From Bacillus sp. J33 (GTDB taxonomy: Bacteria > Bacillota > Bacilli > Bacillales > Cytobacillaceae): DNA of 35,193 nt. The stretch's first letter is position 1. Each line of letters opens with the position of its first letter. Of the stretch, positions 6,013-15,750 are shown piece after piece. The stretch lies in NCBI RefSeq assembly GCF_000518885.1, contig NZ_JAEL01000056.1, positions 1 through 35,193 on the forward strand, written 5' to 3'. The notes below the pieces were generated by a model. That model did not search any database, was not told the origin of the DNA, and was given only the letters and a program-made list of their open reading frames with translations. The translations under genes were made by a program, and so were the position numbers.

Positions 6013-7806
6013 TTATCCAACTGCATCCTCCACTTTATCAGCAGAACCATTCTGCAGCAGGTACATTTTATGATACAAGCCACGCTTGGCAAGCAGCTCT
6101 TGATGAGTACCTCTTTCAACGATTTCCCCTTGATGAAGAACCAAGATTAGCTCTGCATCCTGAATCGTAGACAAACGGTGGGCAATCGCAATTGTCGTGC
6201 GGCCCTTTCGCATTTTTTCCAATGCAATTTGGATCGCTTCTTCCGTTTCTGTATCAATATTCGCAGTTGCTTCGTCCAGGACCAGAATTTTAGGGTTTGC
6301 GGCAATCGTTCTCGCAAAGGCGATCAGCTGCCTTTGCCCGCTTGAAAAAGTAGACCCGCGTTCCACCACCTGATGATCATAGCCATCCTCCAATTTATCA
6401 ATAAACGTATGTGCCTGAACAAATTTGGCTGCTGCATCTATCTCTTCATCGGTCATGTCCTTATTATGAAGCTTGATGTTATCCTTAATTGTTCCGTAAA
6501 AAAGAAACGGATCCTGAAGAACAAGCCCCATTTTTGTCCGCAGCTCATCCTTTGGATAGGATTTAATGCTTTTTCCATCTATTAAAATATCGCCGCGCTC
6601 ATATTCATAGAAGCGCATCATTATATTAATGATGGAGCTTTTGCCGCTGCCTGTATGGCCAACGAGGGCGATGGTTTCTCCCGGCTTCGCTGTAAACGAA
6701 ATATTTTTTAAGACATCCCGTTTGCCGTCATAAGAAAAGCTGAGGTTACGGAACTCAATTTCCCCATCCTTGATTTCGACAGCACTCTGATCCTCCTGTG
6801 CCGGTGCAAGCTCCTTTTCATCCAATAGCGCAAAAGCCCGTGAAGCCGCAATGATAGCCTGCTGATACATGGAAAGCCTCATCATAATCTGGTTCACCGG
6901 CTCAAAGAACCGGTCCAAATAGCTGACAAACGCATAAAGGACCCCAATCTCAATCGGGCTATTAAAGGAAGAAATCCCAAAGAAGCTCAATACAATGATC
7001 AGTGCCAGCACATAGACAAGATCAATGGCAGGCCGCAGGAGCAGCCCATCCATTTTGATATTCCGCATCCCGGCATTATAATGCTGCTCATTAATATCGC
7101 CAAATTCCTTCCGCAGCCTTTTTTCCTGCCTGAACACCTGAATGATTGACATCCCCTGCAATGATTCGCTCAGCTTCGCGTTTAGCTGGCTCAGCCTTTC
7201 CCTTAAATCCTTATAAAAAACGGAACTATATTTCCGATACGTTCTCATAATCATAAAAAGAATCGGCAAAATGACCAGACAGAACAATGCAAGCTTTACA
7301 TTTAAAATAAACATCGCCACAAAGATCCCCGTCAGAAGGAAGGCTCCCTGTATAAATGTGACCAATACACTGACGAACATATCTTTGATGGCTTCCGTAT
7401 CATTCGTAACCCTTGAAACAATGCTTCCTGCAGGCGTTTTATCGAAGTATTTTAAGCCCAATGACTGTACTTTTGAAAAAACGTCAACACGCAGCTGCTG
7501 GATGATTTTTAAGGCGATCTCCTGGAACTTCAGCAGCTGAAAATAGGAAACAAGCACATTCATGATTTGAATACCCAGGTAGGCTGCACCCAAAGCAAAT
7601 AACGGCTCAAAGGCCAGATTTCTGGGTGTTAAATAATCGTCAATAAAGATTTTGACCAGAATCGGTCCCAGTATGTCTCCTATCGTTGTTAACAGGAGCA
7701 AACTGAAAGCGAGCAAGATGGTCTTCTTATGCGGTTTTGTATAAGAGAGCAGCCGGAACAGGACCTTCCTCTGCTCTTTCCCTTTCATTACTGGTGTTTT
7801 TTCCAT
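6013..7806 (-). CDS. ABC exporter half-transporter, catalytic subunit (BmrD/YfiC/YknV type)
   Basis: A 597-residue half-transporter: six membrane helices (about residues 25-320) then an ATPase domain. The Walker A is GHTGSGKSS and Walker B is ILVLDEATANID with the catalytic Glu. The signature is degenerate (FSSGQ in place of LSGGQ). The neighbour has the opposite pattern, so the two form a heterodimer with one working and one degenerate ATP site. The start is the ATG at 7806, with GGGGG 8 nt upstream, 4 nt after the stop of the upstream gene. Substrate unknown; multidrug export is usual. Confidence 0.93.
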   Translation of the reverse strand: MEKTPVMKGKEQRKVLFRLLSYTKPHKKTILLAFSLLLLTTIGDILGPILVKIFIDDYLTPRNLAFEPLFALGAAYLGIQIMNVLVSYFQLLKFQEIALKIIQQLRVDVFSKVQSLGLKYFDKTPAGSIVSRVTNDTEAIKDMFVSVLVTFIQGAFLLTGIFVAMFILNVKLALFCLVILPILFMIMRTYRKYSSVFYKDLRERLSQLNAKLSESLQGMSIIQVFRQEKRLRKEFGDINEQHYNAGMRNIKMDGLLLRPAIDLVYVLALIIVLSFFGISSFNSPIEIGVLYAFVSYLDRFFEPVNQIMMRLSMYQQAIIAASRAFALLDEKELAPAQEDQSAVEIKDGEIEFRNLSFSYDGKRDVLKNISFTAKPGETIALVGHTGSGKSSIINIMMRFYEYERGDILIDGKSIKSYPKDELRTKMGLVLQDPFLFYGTIKDNIKLHNKDMTDEEIDAAAKFVQAHTFIDKLEDGYDHQVVERGSTFSSGQRQLIAFARTIAANPKILVLDEATANIDTETEEAIQIALEKMRKGRTTIAIAHRLSTIQDAELILVLHQGEIVERGTHQELLAKRGLYHKMYLLQNGSADKVEDAVG

Positions 7807-7810
7807 ATTC

Positions 7811-9559
7811 TTATCCCCCATGCTCCACAAGCTCTTCCAACTGCTGGCGCAAATACATATTCTTATACCAGCCTTCTTCAGTCATCAATTCATCATGCGT
7901 TCCCCGCTGGACGATTCTTCCTTCATCCAGTACCAGTATGAGATTTGCATGCTGGATGGCACTCAGGCGATGAGCCGTAATGATTGTTGTTTTGCCTTCA
8001 CGCTCATCTTTTAATGCAGTGAGGATAGCTTCCTCTGTCTTGGCATCAACCGCAGAAAGGGAATCATCCAAAATCAGCACTTCCGGATTCATCAGCAATG
8101 CTCTCGCAATGGAAATCCGCTGTTTTTGTCCGCCGGAAAGGGATACCCCTCTCTCCCCAACAACCGTTTGATATCCGTCTGTAAATTCAAGAATATCATC
8201 ATGGATGTTTGCAAGTTTAGCTGCAGCATAGATTTCCTCAACCTCGGCATCCGGCCTTGTAAACGCAATATTATCAGCAACGGTGGCAGAAAACAGAAAG
8301 TGCTCCTGCGGCACATAGCCAATCGCTTCCCTCAGCTTCTCCATTTTATAGCGGTCAATAGGGTGTCCTGCAAAAAGGATTTCTCCTTTATAGCCTTCAA
8401 ATTCACGAATGAAAAGTTTAAGCAGAGTTGTTTTACCAGCACCGGTTTTACCGACAATTCCAAGAGTCTCTCCTCTTCGCAGCCTAAAATAAATTTCCTT
8501 AAGCATTTCTTCATTTTCTCCCGGATAAGCGAATTCTTCAATCTTGTATTCAATATCTCCGCTTGGCACTTCATTAATGCCAGCCTGATCATCTTTAATC
8601 TCAATTTTTTCTGCAAGCAGACCAGAAACACGATCATAAGAAGCACGGCCTCTTTCAACGATATTGAACAGCCATCCAAAAGCAAGCATTGGCCAAATCA
8701 GCAGCCCAAGATAAGTTGTAAATGAAACAAGCTGCCCGATCGTCAATTCTCCTGCCAATACATATCTGGATCCAAAGGCAATGGATAGAAAGAAAGAGAT
8801 CCCGACAATGATGGAGATGGTAGGATCGAATAAAGAATCCACTCTGGCAACAGAGATATTCTTCTGAACCACATCTTCAGACTGCTTGCGGAAATCTTCA
8901 ATATCTTCTTTTTCCTGGCCAAAAGTTTTAATAACTTTAATCCCGGACACACTCTCCTGCGTTTTATCATTCAGTGATGAAAATGCCTCCTGCGCCTTGT
9001 GGAAACGTTTATGCAGGAGCGACCCATACCAGCTTGTCAGCAGTGCCATGAATGGCATTGGAATCAGACTGATCAGCGTTAGCTTCCAGCTGATCGTGGT
9101 AGCCATGGCGATGATAACGAACCCGCCTGTTGCCAAGGAATCCACAAATGTCAGAACCCCTGCTCCCGCAGTCTGCTGTATGGCCTGTAGATCGTTGGTC
9201 GCATGGGCCATCAAATCGCCAACCCGCTTTTTCTGGTAAAAAGACTGCGACATATTAGTAAAGTGATGGTAAAGCTTGTTTCTCAATAACTTGGACAACT
9301 TAACGGCAGAGCCGAAAATCATGATGCGCCAATAATATCGCAGCGCATACATCATGAGCGCAACAGCAGCCAGGAGCCCAATCCACATCAATAATGTTTG
9401 CCCTGTCAGCTCTCCATTTTTTATTGAGTCGACCACAATTCCGACAACCCTAGGCGGAACCAGCTGCAGCAGCGCCACAAACAATAGGAGAATAATGCCG
9501 TTCACATACGCCTTTTTCTCCTGTTTAAAAAACCACATCAAATCCAAAAAGACCTTCAT
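7811..9559 (-). CDS. ABC exporter half-transporter, degenerate-site subunit (BmrC/YheI type)
   Basis: A 582-residue half-transporter with six membrane helices and an ATPase domain. Walker A is GKTGAGKTT and the signature is the standard LSGGQ, but Walker B reads LILDDSLSAVD: Asp replaces the catalytic Glu, as in BmrC. The sequence resembles B. subtilis YheI/BmrC more than YknU by eye. GGAGG stands 8 nt before the ATG at 9559. It is the first gene of a two-gene operon with the next gene 4 nt away. In B. subtilis bmrCD is induced by ribosome-targeting antibiotics; I see no clear leader ORF here. Confidence 0.93.
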   Translation of the reverse strand: MKVFLDLMWFFKQEKKAYVNGIILLLFVALLQLVPPRVVGIVVDSIKNGELTGQTLLMWIGLLAAVALMMYALRYYWRIMIFGSAVKLSKLLRNKLYHHFTNMSQSFYQKKRVGDLMAHATNDLQAIQQTAGAGVLTFVDSLATGGFVIIAMATTISWKLTLISLIPMPFMALLTSWYGSLLHKRFHKAQEAFSSLNDKTQESVSGIKVIKTFGQEKEDIEDFRKQSEDVVQKNISVARVDSLFDPTISIIVGISFFLSIAFGSRYVLAGELTIGQLVSFTTYLGLLIWPMLAFGWLFNIVERGRASYDRVSGLLAEKIEIKDDQAGINEVPSGDIEYKIEEFAYPGENEEMLKEIYFRLRRGETLGIVGKTGAGKTTLLKLFIREFEGYKGEILFAGHPIDRYKMEKLREAIGYVPQEHFLFSATVADNIAFTRPDAEVEEIYAAAKLANIHDDILEFTDGYQTVVGERGVSLSGGQKQRISIARALLMNPEVLILDDSLSAVDAKTEEAILTALKDEREGKTTIITAHRLSAIQHANLILVLDEGRIVQRGTHDELMTEEGWYKNMYLRQQLEELVEHGG

Positions 9560-9645
9560 ATAAATTTCCTCCGAAAACCGTAACATAATAATAGCTTAAA
9601 TAGTTTATCAAATATTTCAAAAATAAGGAAGATTTTTATTGGCAA

Positions 9646-9672
9646 AGAAAAAGCACCCTGGTGGATGCTTAT
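9646..9672 (-). terminator. Rho-independent terminator of the lipoprotein gene
   Basis: Minus-strand stem AAGCATCC / GGGTGCTT with five T; it begins at the stop codon of the lipoprotein gene. Confidence 0.8.
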
Positions 9673-10109
9673 TGTCCTAATGCTTCAATTCGGTTCATCA
9701 GACTGGTTACTTCATTAATCGTGATAAAGAGCTCGGAGTTCTCCAGCTTATCCAGTGCCAGGTTCCCGCTCTCTAAAACATTATTAATTTCTGCAAGCAG
9801 CGCTTCATTTTGATTCACTAATTCCTGATGGACATCTTCAGCTAAAGCTGGGACATCCTTCAATGCAATGAATTCCTCTACATCCTGTTTAAGAGTAATC
9901 AATCGGTCCTCAAGCTCTTGTTTTAACGCTGGATCTGCCGCTGCTTCCTTCAGCATCTGCGGCGCCTCATCAGCAAAGTCATTTAAAGTATTTATATGCT
10001 CTGTCGCCTGATTTACATAATCAACGGAATTATTCACTTCCCCTAAAAACGAACAGCCGCTTAATAGCATCGTGATAGCAAGGAGTCCTGTTAAAAGATA
10101 TTTTTTCAT
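9669..10109 (-). CDS. Small lipoprotein, DUF6376-like
   Basis: A 146-residue protein with a lipoprotein signal peptide: MKKYLLTGLLAITMLLSGC, lipobox LSGC with acylated C19. The mature part is acidic and almost wholly helical (about residues 30-146), probably a coiled coil on the outer face of the membrane. It looks like the DUF6376 lipoproteins of Bacillus, but I am not certain of the family. Function unknown. GGGGAAG precedes the ATG. It has its own terminator, so it is probably not part of the ABC operon. Confidence 0.75.
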   Translation of the reverse strand: MKKYLLTGLLAITMLLSGCSFLGEVNNSVDYVNQATEHINTLNDFADEAPQMLKEAAADPALKQELEDRLITLKQDVEEFIALKDVPALAEDVHQELVNQNEALLAEINNVLESGNLALDKLENSELFITINEVTSLMNRIEALGQ

Positions 10110-10181
10110 TAGCGCTTCCCCTTCTTTATTTTGTCATAATACCTTTACGATTGGCTAAGTGTAAGGTTTCAATTTGAGCAT

Positions 10182-10220
10182 AAAAAAACCACCTTTCTGC
10201 TTTTTCAGAAAAGTGGCTTT
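10182..10220 (-). terminator. Rho-independent terminator of yneF
   Basis: Minus-strand stem AAGCCACTTTTCTG / CAGAAAGGTGGTTT followed by T run. Confidence 0.85.
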
Positions 10221-10241
10221 GGATGGGATGCTTAGTCCTGA

Positions 10242-10457
10242 TTACTTGCCAGTCTGCTTGTTCATGGCATTCATCATTTGGTTGATCTTCTTTTGTGAAG
10301 GCTTCATGCCCATTTGCATCATCATCATTTTAAGCATTTGTTCGTTAATTGGCGGATTTTTCTCTAGGTAGCTCATCATGTATTTTCGAGCAATGAAAAA
10401 TCCTAGTGCTACACCAGCAAGAAGCGCCAGTATACCGACTAGAATGTACATCCACAT
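10242..10457 (-). CDS. yneF: YneF, small membrane protein (UPF0154)
   Basis: A 71-residue protein with one N-terminal membrane helix (about residues 3-22), followed by a basic Met-rich cytoplasmic tail ([20 protein letters not shown]). The pattern matches the UPF0154 family of Firmicutes, and it lies beside sirA as in B. subtilis. Function unknown. GGAGGAAG stands just upstream of the ATG. Confidence 0.92.
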   Translation of the reverse strand: MWMYILVGILALLAGVALGFFIARKYMMSYLEKNPPINEQMLKMMMMQMGMKPSQKKINQMMNAMNKQTGK

Positions 10458-10544
10458 AAGTTACTTCCTCCTTCATGTTGTCTATCATACAGTGTACTAG
10501 ACCAAAGGCTATTATACAATATTTGCTTCATTTTTTCTCTGATT

Positions 10545-10982
10545 TTAGACGAATTTTCTTTCTTTTATGGGTTTTAGCCAGCCATAGCGCTGATGCTGGA
10601 GGTCAATAGCCAGGAAGGAAGACTCGCTTTTTCGGAGCACCTCGAAAAAAACCGTCTCAGCCTCATAGCTGCCCGCCGCTTCTAAAACCAGGCACCGATC
10701 AAATATTTCAAGCTTCGCCCTGCTTCTTTTGCTCATCTCTATATAGTATGCACCATTTTCTCTTAAAAAGCCCTTTTTTCGCTGAAGCTGCTGATGAATA
10801 TATTGATGTAATTTTAATCCCGGTATTGGTTTTGTGACAAAATCGATCTGTTTGGAAAGAATAGACTTCATTTCACCGGTCGAATGCTCATGCTCCTCAA
10901 ACAACTGAAAAAACATCCGCTCTCTTCCAAAATAATGAGACGCAAACTCATCTTCTATTAAATACAATTGATAAGCTCTCAT
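10545..10982 (-). CDS. sirA: SirA (YneE), sporulation inhibitor of replication
   Basis: A 145-residue protein, MRAYQLYLIEDEFASHYFG…YGWLKPIKERKF. It resembles B. subtilis SirA, which binds domain I of DnaA and blocks new rounds of replication once sporulation starts. The ATG at 10982 has GAAGGAGGGG upstream; the longer frame from 11069 would place coding sequence across that site and is rejected. A Spo0A-box core lies 94 bp upstream. In B. subtilis sirA follows tkt; here a repeat array and a group II intron separate them. Confidence 0.92.
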   Translation of the reverse strand: MRAYQLYLIEDEFASHYFGRERMFFQLFEEHEHSTGEMKSILSKQIDFVTKPIPGLKLHQYIHQQLQRKKGFLRENGAYYIEMSKRSRAKLEIFDRCLVLEAAGSYEAETVFFEVLRKSESSFLAIDLQHQRYGWLKPIKERKFV

Positions 10983-11075
10983 TGGCCCCTCCTTCCGGGA
11001 CGATCCATTTCTTTCAATTATAAAAAAACAAAAATAAGGAATGTGTCTGAAGATGTAAAAAACTTTCACTAATTT

Positions 11076-11082
11076 TGTCGAA
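11076..11082 (+). promoter_or_regulatory. Candidate Spo0A box upstream of sirA
   Basis: TTTTGTCGAAT contains TGTCGAA, the core 0A box. B. subtilis sirA is directly activated by Spo0A~P, so the match is expected, but it rests on 7 bp. Confidence 0.55.
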
Positions 11083-11149
11083 TGCGTGCAATTCGGTTCA
11101 TTATGAGGATTCTTGGTGAGAGAATAAATGATGTTATTGAGAGATTGAC

Positions 11150-11265
11150 TGTTTTTGTTGATTAAGTTGGAAACTAGATATATTATGCTGATTTCCGGGA
11201 GAAACTTTGTGGGTAATCCTGCTGATTGGGGATTATGGGGGTTTTTTGGCTATTTTCGGTTCCAT
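11150..11265. repeat. Degenerate AT-rich repeat units
   Basis: Phrases such as TTTTTGTTGATTAAGTTGG, AACTTTGTGGGT and GCTGATTGGGGATTA resemble those at 25555-25680 (GTTTTGTTTATTAAGTTGGG, GACTTTGTTTGCTGA). This suggests decayed members of one short repeat family. No gene is visible in 11083-11296. Confidence 0.4.
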
Positions 11266-11296
11266 TATCAGCTCTGATTGCCACTTCTTTTTAGAA

Positions 11297-11789
11297 AAAT
11301 GTCATGAATTCTATATGACGGCCTTTTTACCTGACTTATTTCCCTTTGAGGCTTCATGAACGCTACATGACGACCTTTTTCTCTGACTCCCCTCCTTTTC
11401 CGGCTTCATGAACACTCTATGGCGACCTTTTTCTCTGGCTCCTCCCCTTTTCCGGCTTCCTGAACACGCCATGGCGACTTTTTTCTCTGGCTCCTCTCCT
11501 TTTCCGGCTTCATGAACGCTTCATGGCGACTTTTTTCTCTGGCTCCTCTCCTTTTCCGGCTTCATGAACCTTCCATAGCGACTTTTTTCTCTGGCTCCTC
11601 TCCTTTTCCGGCTTCATGAACCCTCCATGACGACCTTTTTCTCTGGCTCCTCCCCTTTTCCGGCTTCATGAACCCTCCATGGCGACCTTTTTCTCTGGCT
11701 CCTCTCCTTTTCCGGCTTCATGAACGCTTCATGATGACCTTTTCTTTGACTCCTCTTCGTCTGCGGCTTTATGAAAGCCCCATGAATAG
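11297..11789. repeat. Tandem array of a 52-bp unit, nine copies and a partial
   Basis: Units begin at about 11297, 11349, 11401, 11453, 11505, 11557, 11609, 11661 and 11713, with a partial one from 11764. The central units are most alike and the outer ones have drifted. Each contains GGCTTCATGAAC, then NCTNCATGGCGAC, then TTTTTCTCTGGCTCC and TCTCCTTTTCC. CATGAA and TTCATG within a unit are complementary, so each can form a small hairpin. The unit length is not a multiple of three and no frame stays open, so it is not coding. It lies between sirA and the intron. Confidence 0.93.
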
Positions 11790-11821
11790 CTCAATAAAAC
11801 TATATTCCACTCCCAAACAAA

Positions 11822-13661
11822 ATCGAGTAGAGGGAAAATAAATTTGTTTTATTTTCGCCCCTCTCACAACACCGTACGTACGGTTCGCGTATACGGCGTT
11901 TCAATTTATATTGCAGTGTGTACTTTTAGGTAATGTTCTAGCGCAGAGGGGAGTCCCCTCTGCTGTAGTCTTTTGTTTGAGATAGCTCTTTGGACGACTT
12001 TCGATAATCCTGTATACCGGTAACCTTTTCGACAGAAAGTTAATCCTTTTGCTTCTTCTTTCGGAATCCCGAGCTGAATAAGCGATTTGATTTGCTTTTT
12101 CGGTATCTTCCATTGCTTCCAGATGATTACCCTAATTCTGGAGCGAAGCTTCTGATCTATTTTTTGAGTCACTACTTTCATATTTGCAATCCTGAAGTAA
12201 TTTACCCATCCGAATATGACCTGTTTCAGTTTCAATATTCTATAGTCCAGAGAAACACCCCAGTTTCGCTTTGTCAGTCTTCGAAGTTTTCTTTGAAATT
12301 TCTGTATTGAAATTGGATGGGGTTTTACTTGATATCTCTTATTTTTGGTGTCGTAATAATAAGCGAATCCTAAGAACTTTAGTTCTTTTGGACGAGAGAT
12401 TTTACTCTTCTCTACGTTAACTATTAGTCCCAATTTATTTTCTATAAACTTCACGATAGATTTCATTACTCTTTCCGCTGCTTTCTCGCTCTTTACAAAA
12501 ATGAGGGAATCATCAGCGTATCTCACGAATCGCAATTCTCTACTACCTAGTTCTTTATCAAGTTCATTTAACATAATGTTACTCAATAATGGGCTGAGGT
12601 TACCTCCTTGCGGAGTCCCAACTGGTGTTTCTTCATAATTTCCATTCACCATAACACCACTAACTAAGTATTTTCTGATTAGCGAAATAACGTCTCCATC
12701 ATCTATTGTCTTGGCAATAAGCCGCATGAGTTTATCGTGGTGGACCGTATCGAAGAATCTTTCAAGGTCAATATCTACTACCCAATCATTTCCATCATTT
12801 AGAAATTCCAAACTTTTTATAATCGGTCTGAAGCCGTAACTGAATTCGCTGAACTGCTCTTCAAATATCGGGCTGAGCACTTGATGAATAGCTTGTTGAA
12901 CTACTCTATCCACTACTGTTGGTATTCCCAATTTGCGCATCTTTCCATTTTCTTTTGGGATTTCCACTCTTAAGGCAGCTTGTGGTTGGTATTTTCTTGT
13001 TCTGATGCGCTTGCGAAGCTCATCCTTGTTCTCATTCAGATATTTCTTCAGCTCGTCGACTGTTACTCCGTCGACACCACTTGCACCTTTATTTCTATAG
13101 ACACGCAAGTAGGCTTCATTCATATTTTGATTACTTAGAATCTGTTCTAAAAGTTCCACACTCGTTTCTCCTTCCCTCTCACGTAGTAAGTGATAGCTCC
13201 ATTTTGATTTATCCTTTGAGATACGCTCATACTTTCACCATTAACACATTCGGAGTACGTCACTTACGCATTCGTGGGGTTGAAACACTATAAATTGTTC
13301 AGCCCTTCATGAATTTGTTCCATTACTATGGCTTCTGCTGACTTCTTGCGATTAACCTTTTTCGACTGTACTTTTGTACATCCGCAAGACCTCCCAGGGT
13401 AAGACACCTATCTTTCCTCTTTTACTCGTCTGATTTACTCTACAAAGTTACGTACATCTTTAGGACTTTGATTTGTTGTGGAATCTCATCCCTTTATAGA
13501 GCCTTAGTATCAGATTTCTGTTCGTCGAGCCAAGATTTTATTCCACGCTTCCTCCAGCCCTTGCCTCACGGTAAGTACCCTGCGCTTCCTTAGTGGTTGG
13601 TTGATGTATACCCCCACAGTGGACTTTCACCACCTAGATAGTTGCCATGCCTGGCACACAC
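11822..13661 (-). mobile_element. Group IIC intron, full length, inserted after the tkt terminator
   Basis: On the minus strand the element starts GTGTG (13659-13661), continues CCAGGCATGGCAACTATC and TAGGTGGTGAAAGTCC, as in bacterial class C introns, and encodes a maturase-reverse transcriptase. It ends with a domain V hairpin (about 11868-11902, GCCGTATACGCGAACCGTAC) and a domain VI-like stem ending CTACTCGAT at about 11822. The 13160-13661 part is the structured 5' RNA (domains I-III). The intron starts directly after the T run of the tkt terminator and reads in the tkt direction, the known target preference of class C introns. Exact ends are good to a few bases. Confidence 0.9.
11906..13159 (-). 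CDS. Group II intron reverse transcriptase/maturase (class C)
   Basis: A 417-residue protein encoded inside the intron. It shows RT block 1 (KLGIPTVVDRVVQQA, residues 77-91), the first catalytic Asp in VVDIDLERFFD (D129, D131), TPVGTPQGGNLSPLLSN, the YADD box (214-217), the thumb/X maturase domain (about 290-340, GWVNYFRIANMK) and no endonuclease domain, as in class C. The start of RT block 2 is odd: YGFRP (residues 108-112) runs straight into IIKSLEF, where relatives I recall have about 7-8 more residues (NRSCEMA-like). This looks like an in-frame deletion at about 12823, so the enzyme may be inactive. Confidence 0.93.
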   Translation of the reverse strand: MELLEQILSNQNMNEAYLRVYRNKGASGVDGVTVDELKKYLNENKDELRKRIRTRKYQPQAALRVEIPKENGKMRKLGIPTVVDRVVQQAIHQVLSPIFEEQFSEFSYGFRPIIKSLEFLNDGNDWVVDIDLERFFDTVHHDKLMRLIAKTIDDGDVISLIRKYLVSGVMVNGNYEETPVGTPQGGNLSPLLSNIMLNELDKELGSRELRFVRYADDSLIFVKSEKAAERVMKSIVKFIENKLGLIVNVEKSKISRPKELKFLGFAYYYDTKNKRYQVKPHPISIQKFQRKLRRLTKRNWGVSLDYRILKLKQVIFGWVNYFRIANMKVVTQKIDQKLRSRIRVIIWKQWKIPKKQIKSLIQLGIPKEEAKGLTFCRKGYRYTGLSKVVQRAISNKRLQQRGLPSALEHYLKVHTAI

Positions 13662-13694
13662 AAAAAAAGAAGAGCCTCTCAGCTCTCCCTCTTA
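13662..13694 (-). terminator. Rho-independent terminator of tkt (intron insertion site)
   Basis: Minus strand: GGGAGAGCTGAGAGGCTCTTC then seven T, starting 10 bp after the tkt stop. The group II intron follows the T run at once. Confidence 0.8.
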
Positions 13695-13704
13695 ATTCAA
13701 AAAA

Positions 13705-15711
13705 TTATCCCTGCAGCAATGCTTTCACACGTGCTACAACGTTTTCTACAGTAAAGCCGTATTCTGCCATAATCTTTTCTCCAGGTGCAGATGCTCCGAA
13801 TGTATCGATGGCAAGAACGTCACCTTCGTCTCCTGCATAGCGGTGCCAGCCAAGAGAAGATCCCATTTCAATGGCAAGTCTCTTCTTAACAGTCTTAGGA
13901 ATTACGCTTTCTTTATACTCTTTTGATTGAGCTTCGAAGCGGTCCCAAGCAGGCATGCTGACCACAGATGCATGGATGCCTTCACCTTCAAGAACTTTTT
14001 GAGCTTCAACAGCCAGGCCAACTTCAGATCCTGCAGCTAGCAATAGGACATCTGCCTTGCCGTTTGCCACCGGTGATACAACATAAGCACCTTTCTGAAC
14101 GCCTTCGTATGCCGCTGCATCTGTTCCTTTTAATGTAGGAAGGTTTTGGCGAGTCAATACTAATGCAGTTGGCTTGTTTGTTGATTCGATGGCTGTTTTC
14201 CATGCAGCTGCTGTTTCATTTCCGTCAGCAGGGCGGACAACAGAGATGTTAGGCATTGCACGCAATGCGGCAAGCTGTTCAACCGGCTCATGTGTAGGGC
14301 CGTCTTCTCCAACAGCGATACTGTCATGTGTGAATACATATGTTACAGGCAGATTCATAAGTGCAGCCAGACGAATAGCCGGACGTAGGTAATCAGAGAA
14401 TACAAAGAATGTTCCGCCGAATACTTTTAATCCGCCATGAAGGGCCATGCCATTAAGCGCAGCGCCCATTGCAAATTCACGGACACCGAACCAGATGTTG
14501 CGGCCTTCAAATGATTCAGGAGTGAAGTCGCCTGTGCCCTTAATCATTGTTTTGTTGGATCCTGCTAGGTCAGCAGAACCGCCAAAGAATGAAGGAAGAT
14601 TTTGAGCGATTGCATTTAGCACTTCTCCAGAAGAAGCACGGCTAGCAAGACTCTTTCCTTCTTCATATACAGGAATGTCTTTATCCCATCCTTCAGGTAG
14701 CTCGCCATTAATTGCCTGTTCCAGCTGCTTTCCTAACTCAGGGTGCGCTTCTTTATATTGAGCAAAAAGGTCTTCCCATTCCTGCTGCTTTTTCGCGCCA
14801 TTTTCAGCAACTTGCTGTTTGAAGTGATCATATACTTCCTGTGGTACATGGAAGTCTTCTTCGAAAGTCCACTTATAAGCTTCCTTTGTTAGCTTAAGTT
14901 CGTCAGCACCAAGCGGAGCACCGTGCACATCAGATTTACCTGATTTGTTTGGTGAACCGTAGCCAATTACTGTTTTAACCTCGATCATTGTTGGACGGTT
15001 TTCGTCTTGCTTCGCTTCTTCAATGGCTTTTGCAATTTCATGAAGATCGTTGCCATCTTCTACGCGGATGTATTGCCAGCCATAAGATTTGAAGCGCTGC
15101 TCTACACTTTCAGAGAAGGACTTGTCCAGGTCTCCATCAAGCGAGATATCATTTGAATCATAAAGAACAACCAATCTGCCAAGTTTTAAATGCCCTGCAA
15201 GGGAAGCAGCTTCCGCAGAAACACCTTCCATAAGATCTCCGTCTCCGCAAATGCTGTATGTATAGTGGTCAACCACATTGAAATTGTCTTTATTGTAAGT
15301 TGCAGCCAGGTGGCGTTCTGCCATAGCCATACCAACAGCCATCGCAATACCTTGTCCTAATGGGCCTGTTGTGGCGTCAACGCCAGGTGTGTGTCCATAC
15401 TCAGGATGACCAGGAGTTTTGCTTCCCCATTGTCTAAATTCTTTGATGTCATCCATAGATACATCATAGCCAGAAAGATGAAGCAGGCTATATAAAAGCA
15501 TTGATCCATGTCCCGCTGAAAGGACGAAACGATCACGGTTGAACCACTCAGGGTTTTTCGGATTATGGTTCATGAAGCGTGTCCAAAGTGTATAAGCCAT
15601 TGGCGCTGCCCCCATCGGCATGCCAGGATGGCCGGAATTCGCCTTTTCAATAGCATCAATTGATAAAGTACGAATGGAACTGATGGAAAGTTCATCTGTT
15701 TGATTAAACAT
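13705..15711 (-). CDS. tkt: Transketolase
   Basis: A 668-residue thiamine diphosphate enzyme of the pentose phosphate pathway that moves two-carbon units between sugar phosphates. The N-terminal part has [11 protein letters not shown] (28-38) and the ThDP motif GDGDLMEG (156-163). The pyrimidine-binding domain starts near 350, with [10 protein letters not shown] and [12 protein letters not shown], and [20 protein letters not shown] follows. Full length for the family. GAAAGG precedes the ATG. It lies next to ynzC as in B. subtilis. Confidence 0.97.
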   Translation of the reverse strand: MFNQTDELSISSIRTLSIDAIEKANSGHPGMPMGAAPMAYTLWTRFMNHNPKNPEWFNRDRFVLSAGHGSMLLYSLLHLSGYDVSMDDIKEFRQWGSKTPGHPEYGHTPGVDATTGPLGQGIAMAVGMAMAERHLAATYNKDNFNVVDHYTYSICGDGDLMEGVSAEAASLAGHLKLGRLVVLYDSNDISLDGDLDKSFSESVEQRFKSYGWQYIRVEDGNDLHEIAKAIEEAKQDENRPTMIEVKTVIGYGSPNKSGKSDVHGAPLGADELKLTKEAYKWTFEEDFHVPQEVYDHFKQQVAENGAKKQQEWEDLFAQYKEAHPELGKQLEQAINGELPEGWDKDIPVYEEGKSLASRASSGEVLNAIAQNLPSFFGGSADLAGSNKTMIKGTGDFTPESFEGRNIWFGVREFAMGAALNGMALHGGLKVFGGTFFVFSDYLRPAIRLAALMNLPVTYVFTHDSIAVGEDGPTHEPVEQLAALRAMPNISVVRPADGNETAAAWKTAIESTNKPTALVLTRQNLPTLKGTDAAAYEGVQKGAYVVSPVANGKADVLLLAAGSEVGLAVEAQKVLEGEGIHASVVSMPAWDRFEAQSKEYKESVIPKTVKKRLAIEMGSSLGWHRYAGDEGDVLAIDTFGASAPGEKIMAEYGFTVENVVARVKALLQG

Positions 15712-15750
15712 TCAATACATCCTTTCGAGAGTAATTATTACTCTTTTAAT

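Noticed and set aside
8126-8725. 199-codon plus-strand frame inside the ABC transporter gene
   Set aside because: It is antisense to conserved ATPase domain coding and has no ribosome site; a shadow frame.
10983-11069. 29-residue extension of SirA
   Set aside because: The extension is AT-rich and hydrophobic and spans the strong ribosome site before ATG 10982.
11297-11789. CRISPR array
   Set aside because: The copies are contiguous 52-bp units without unique spacers and no cas genes are near.
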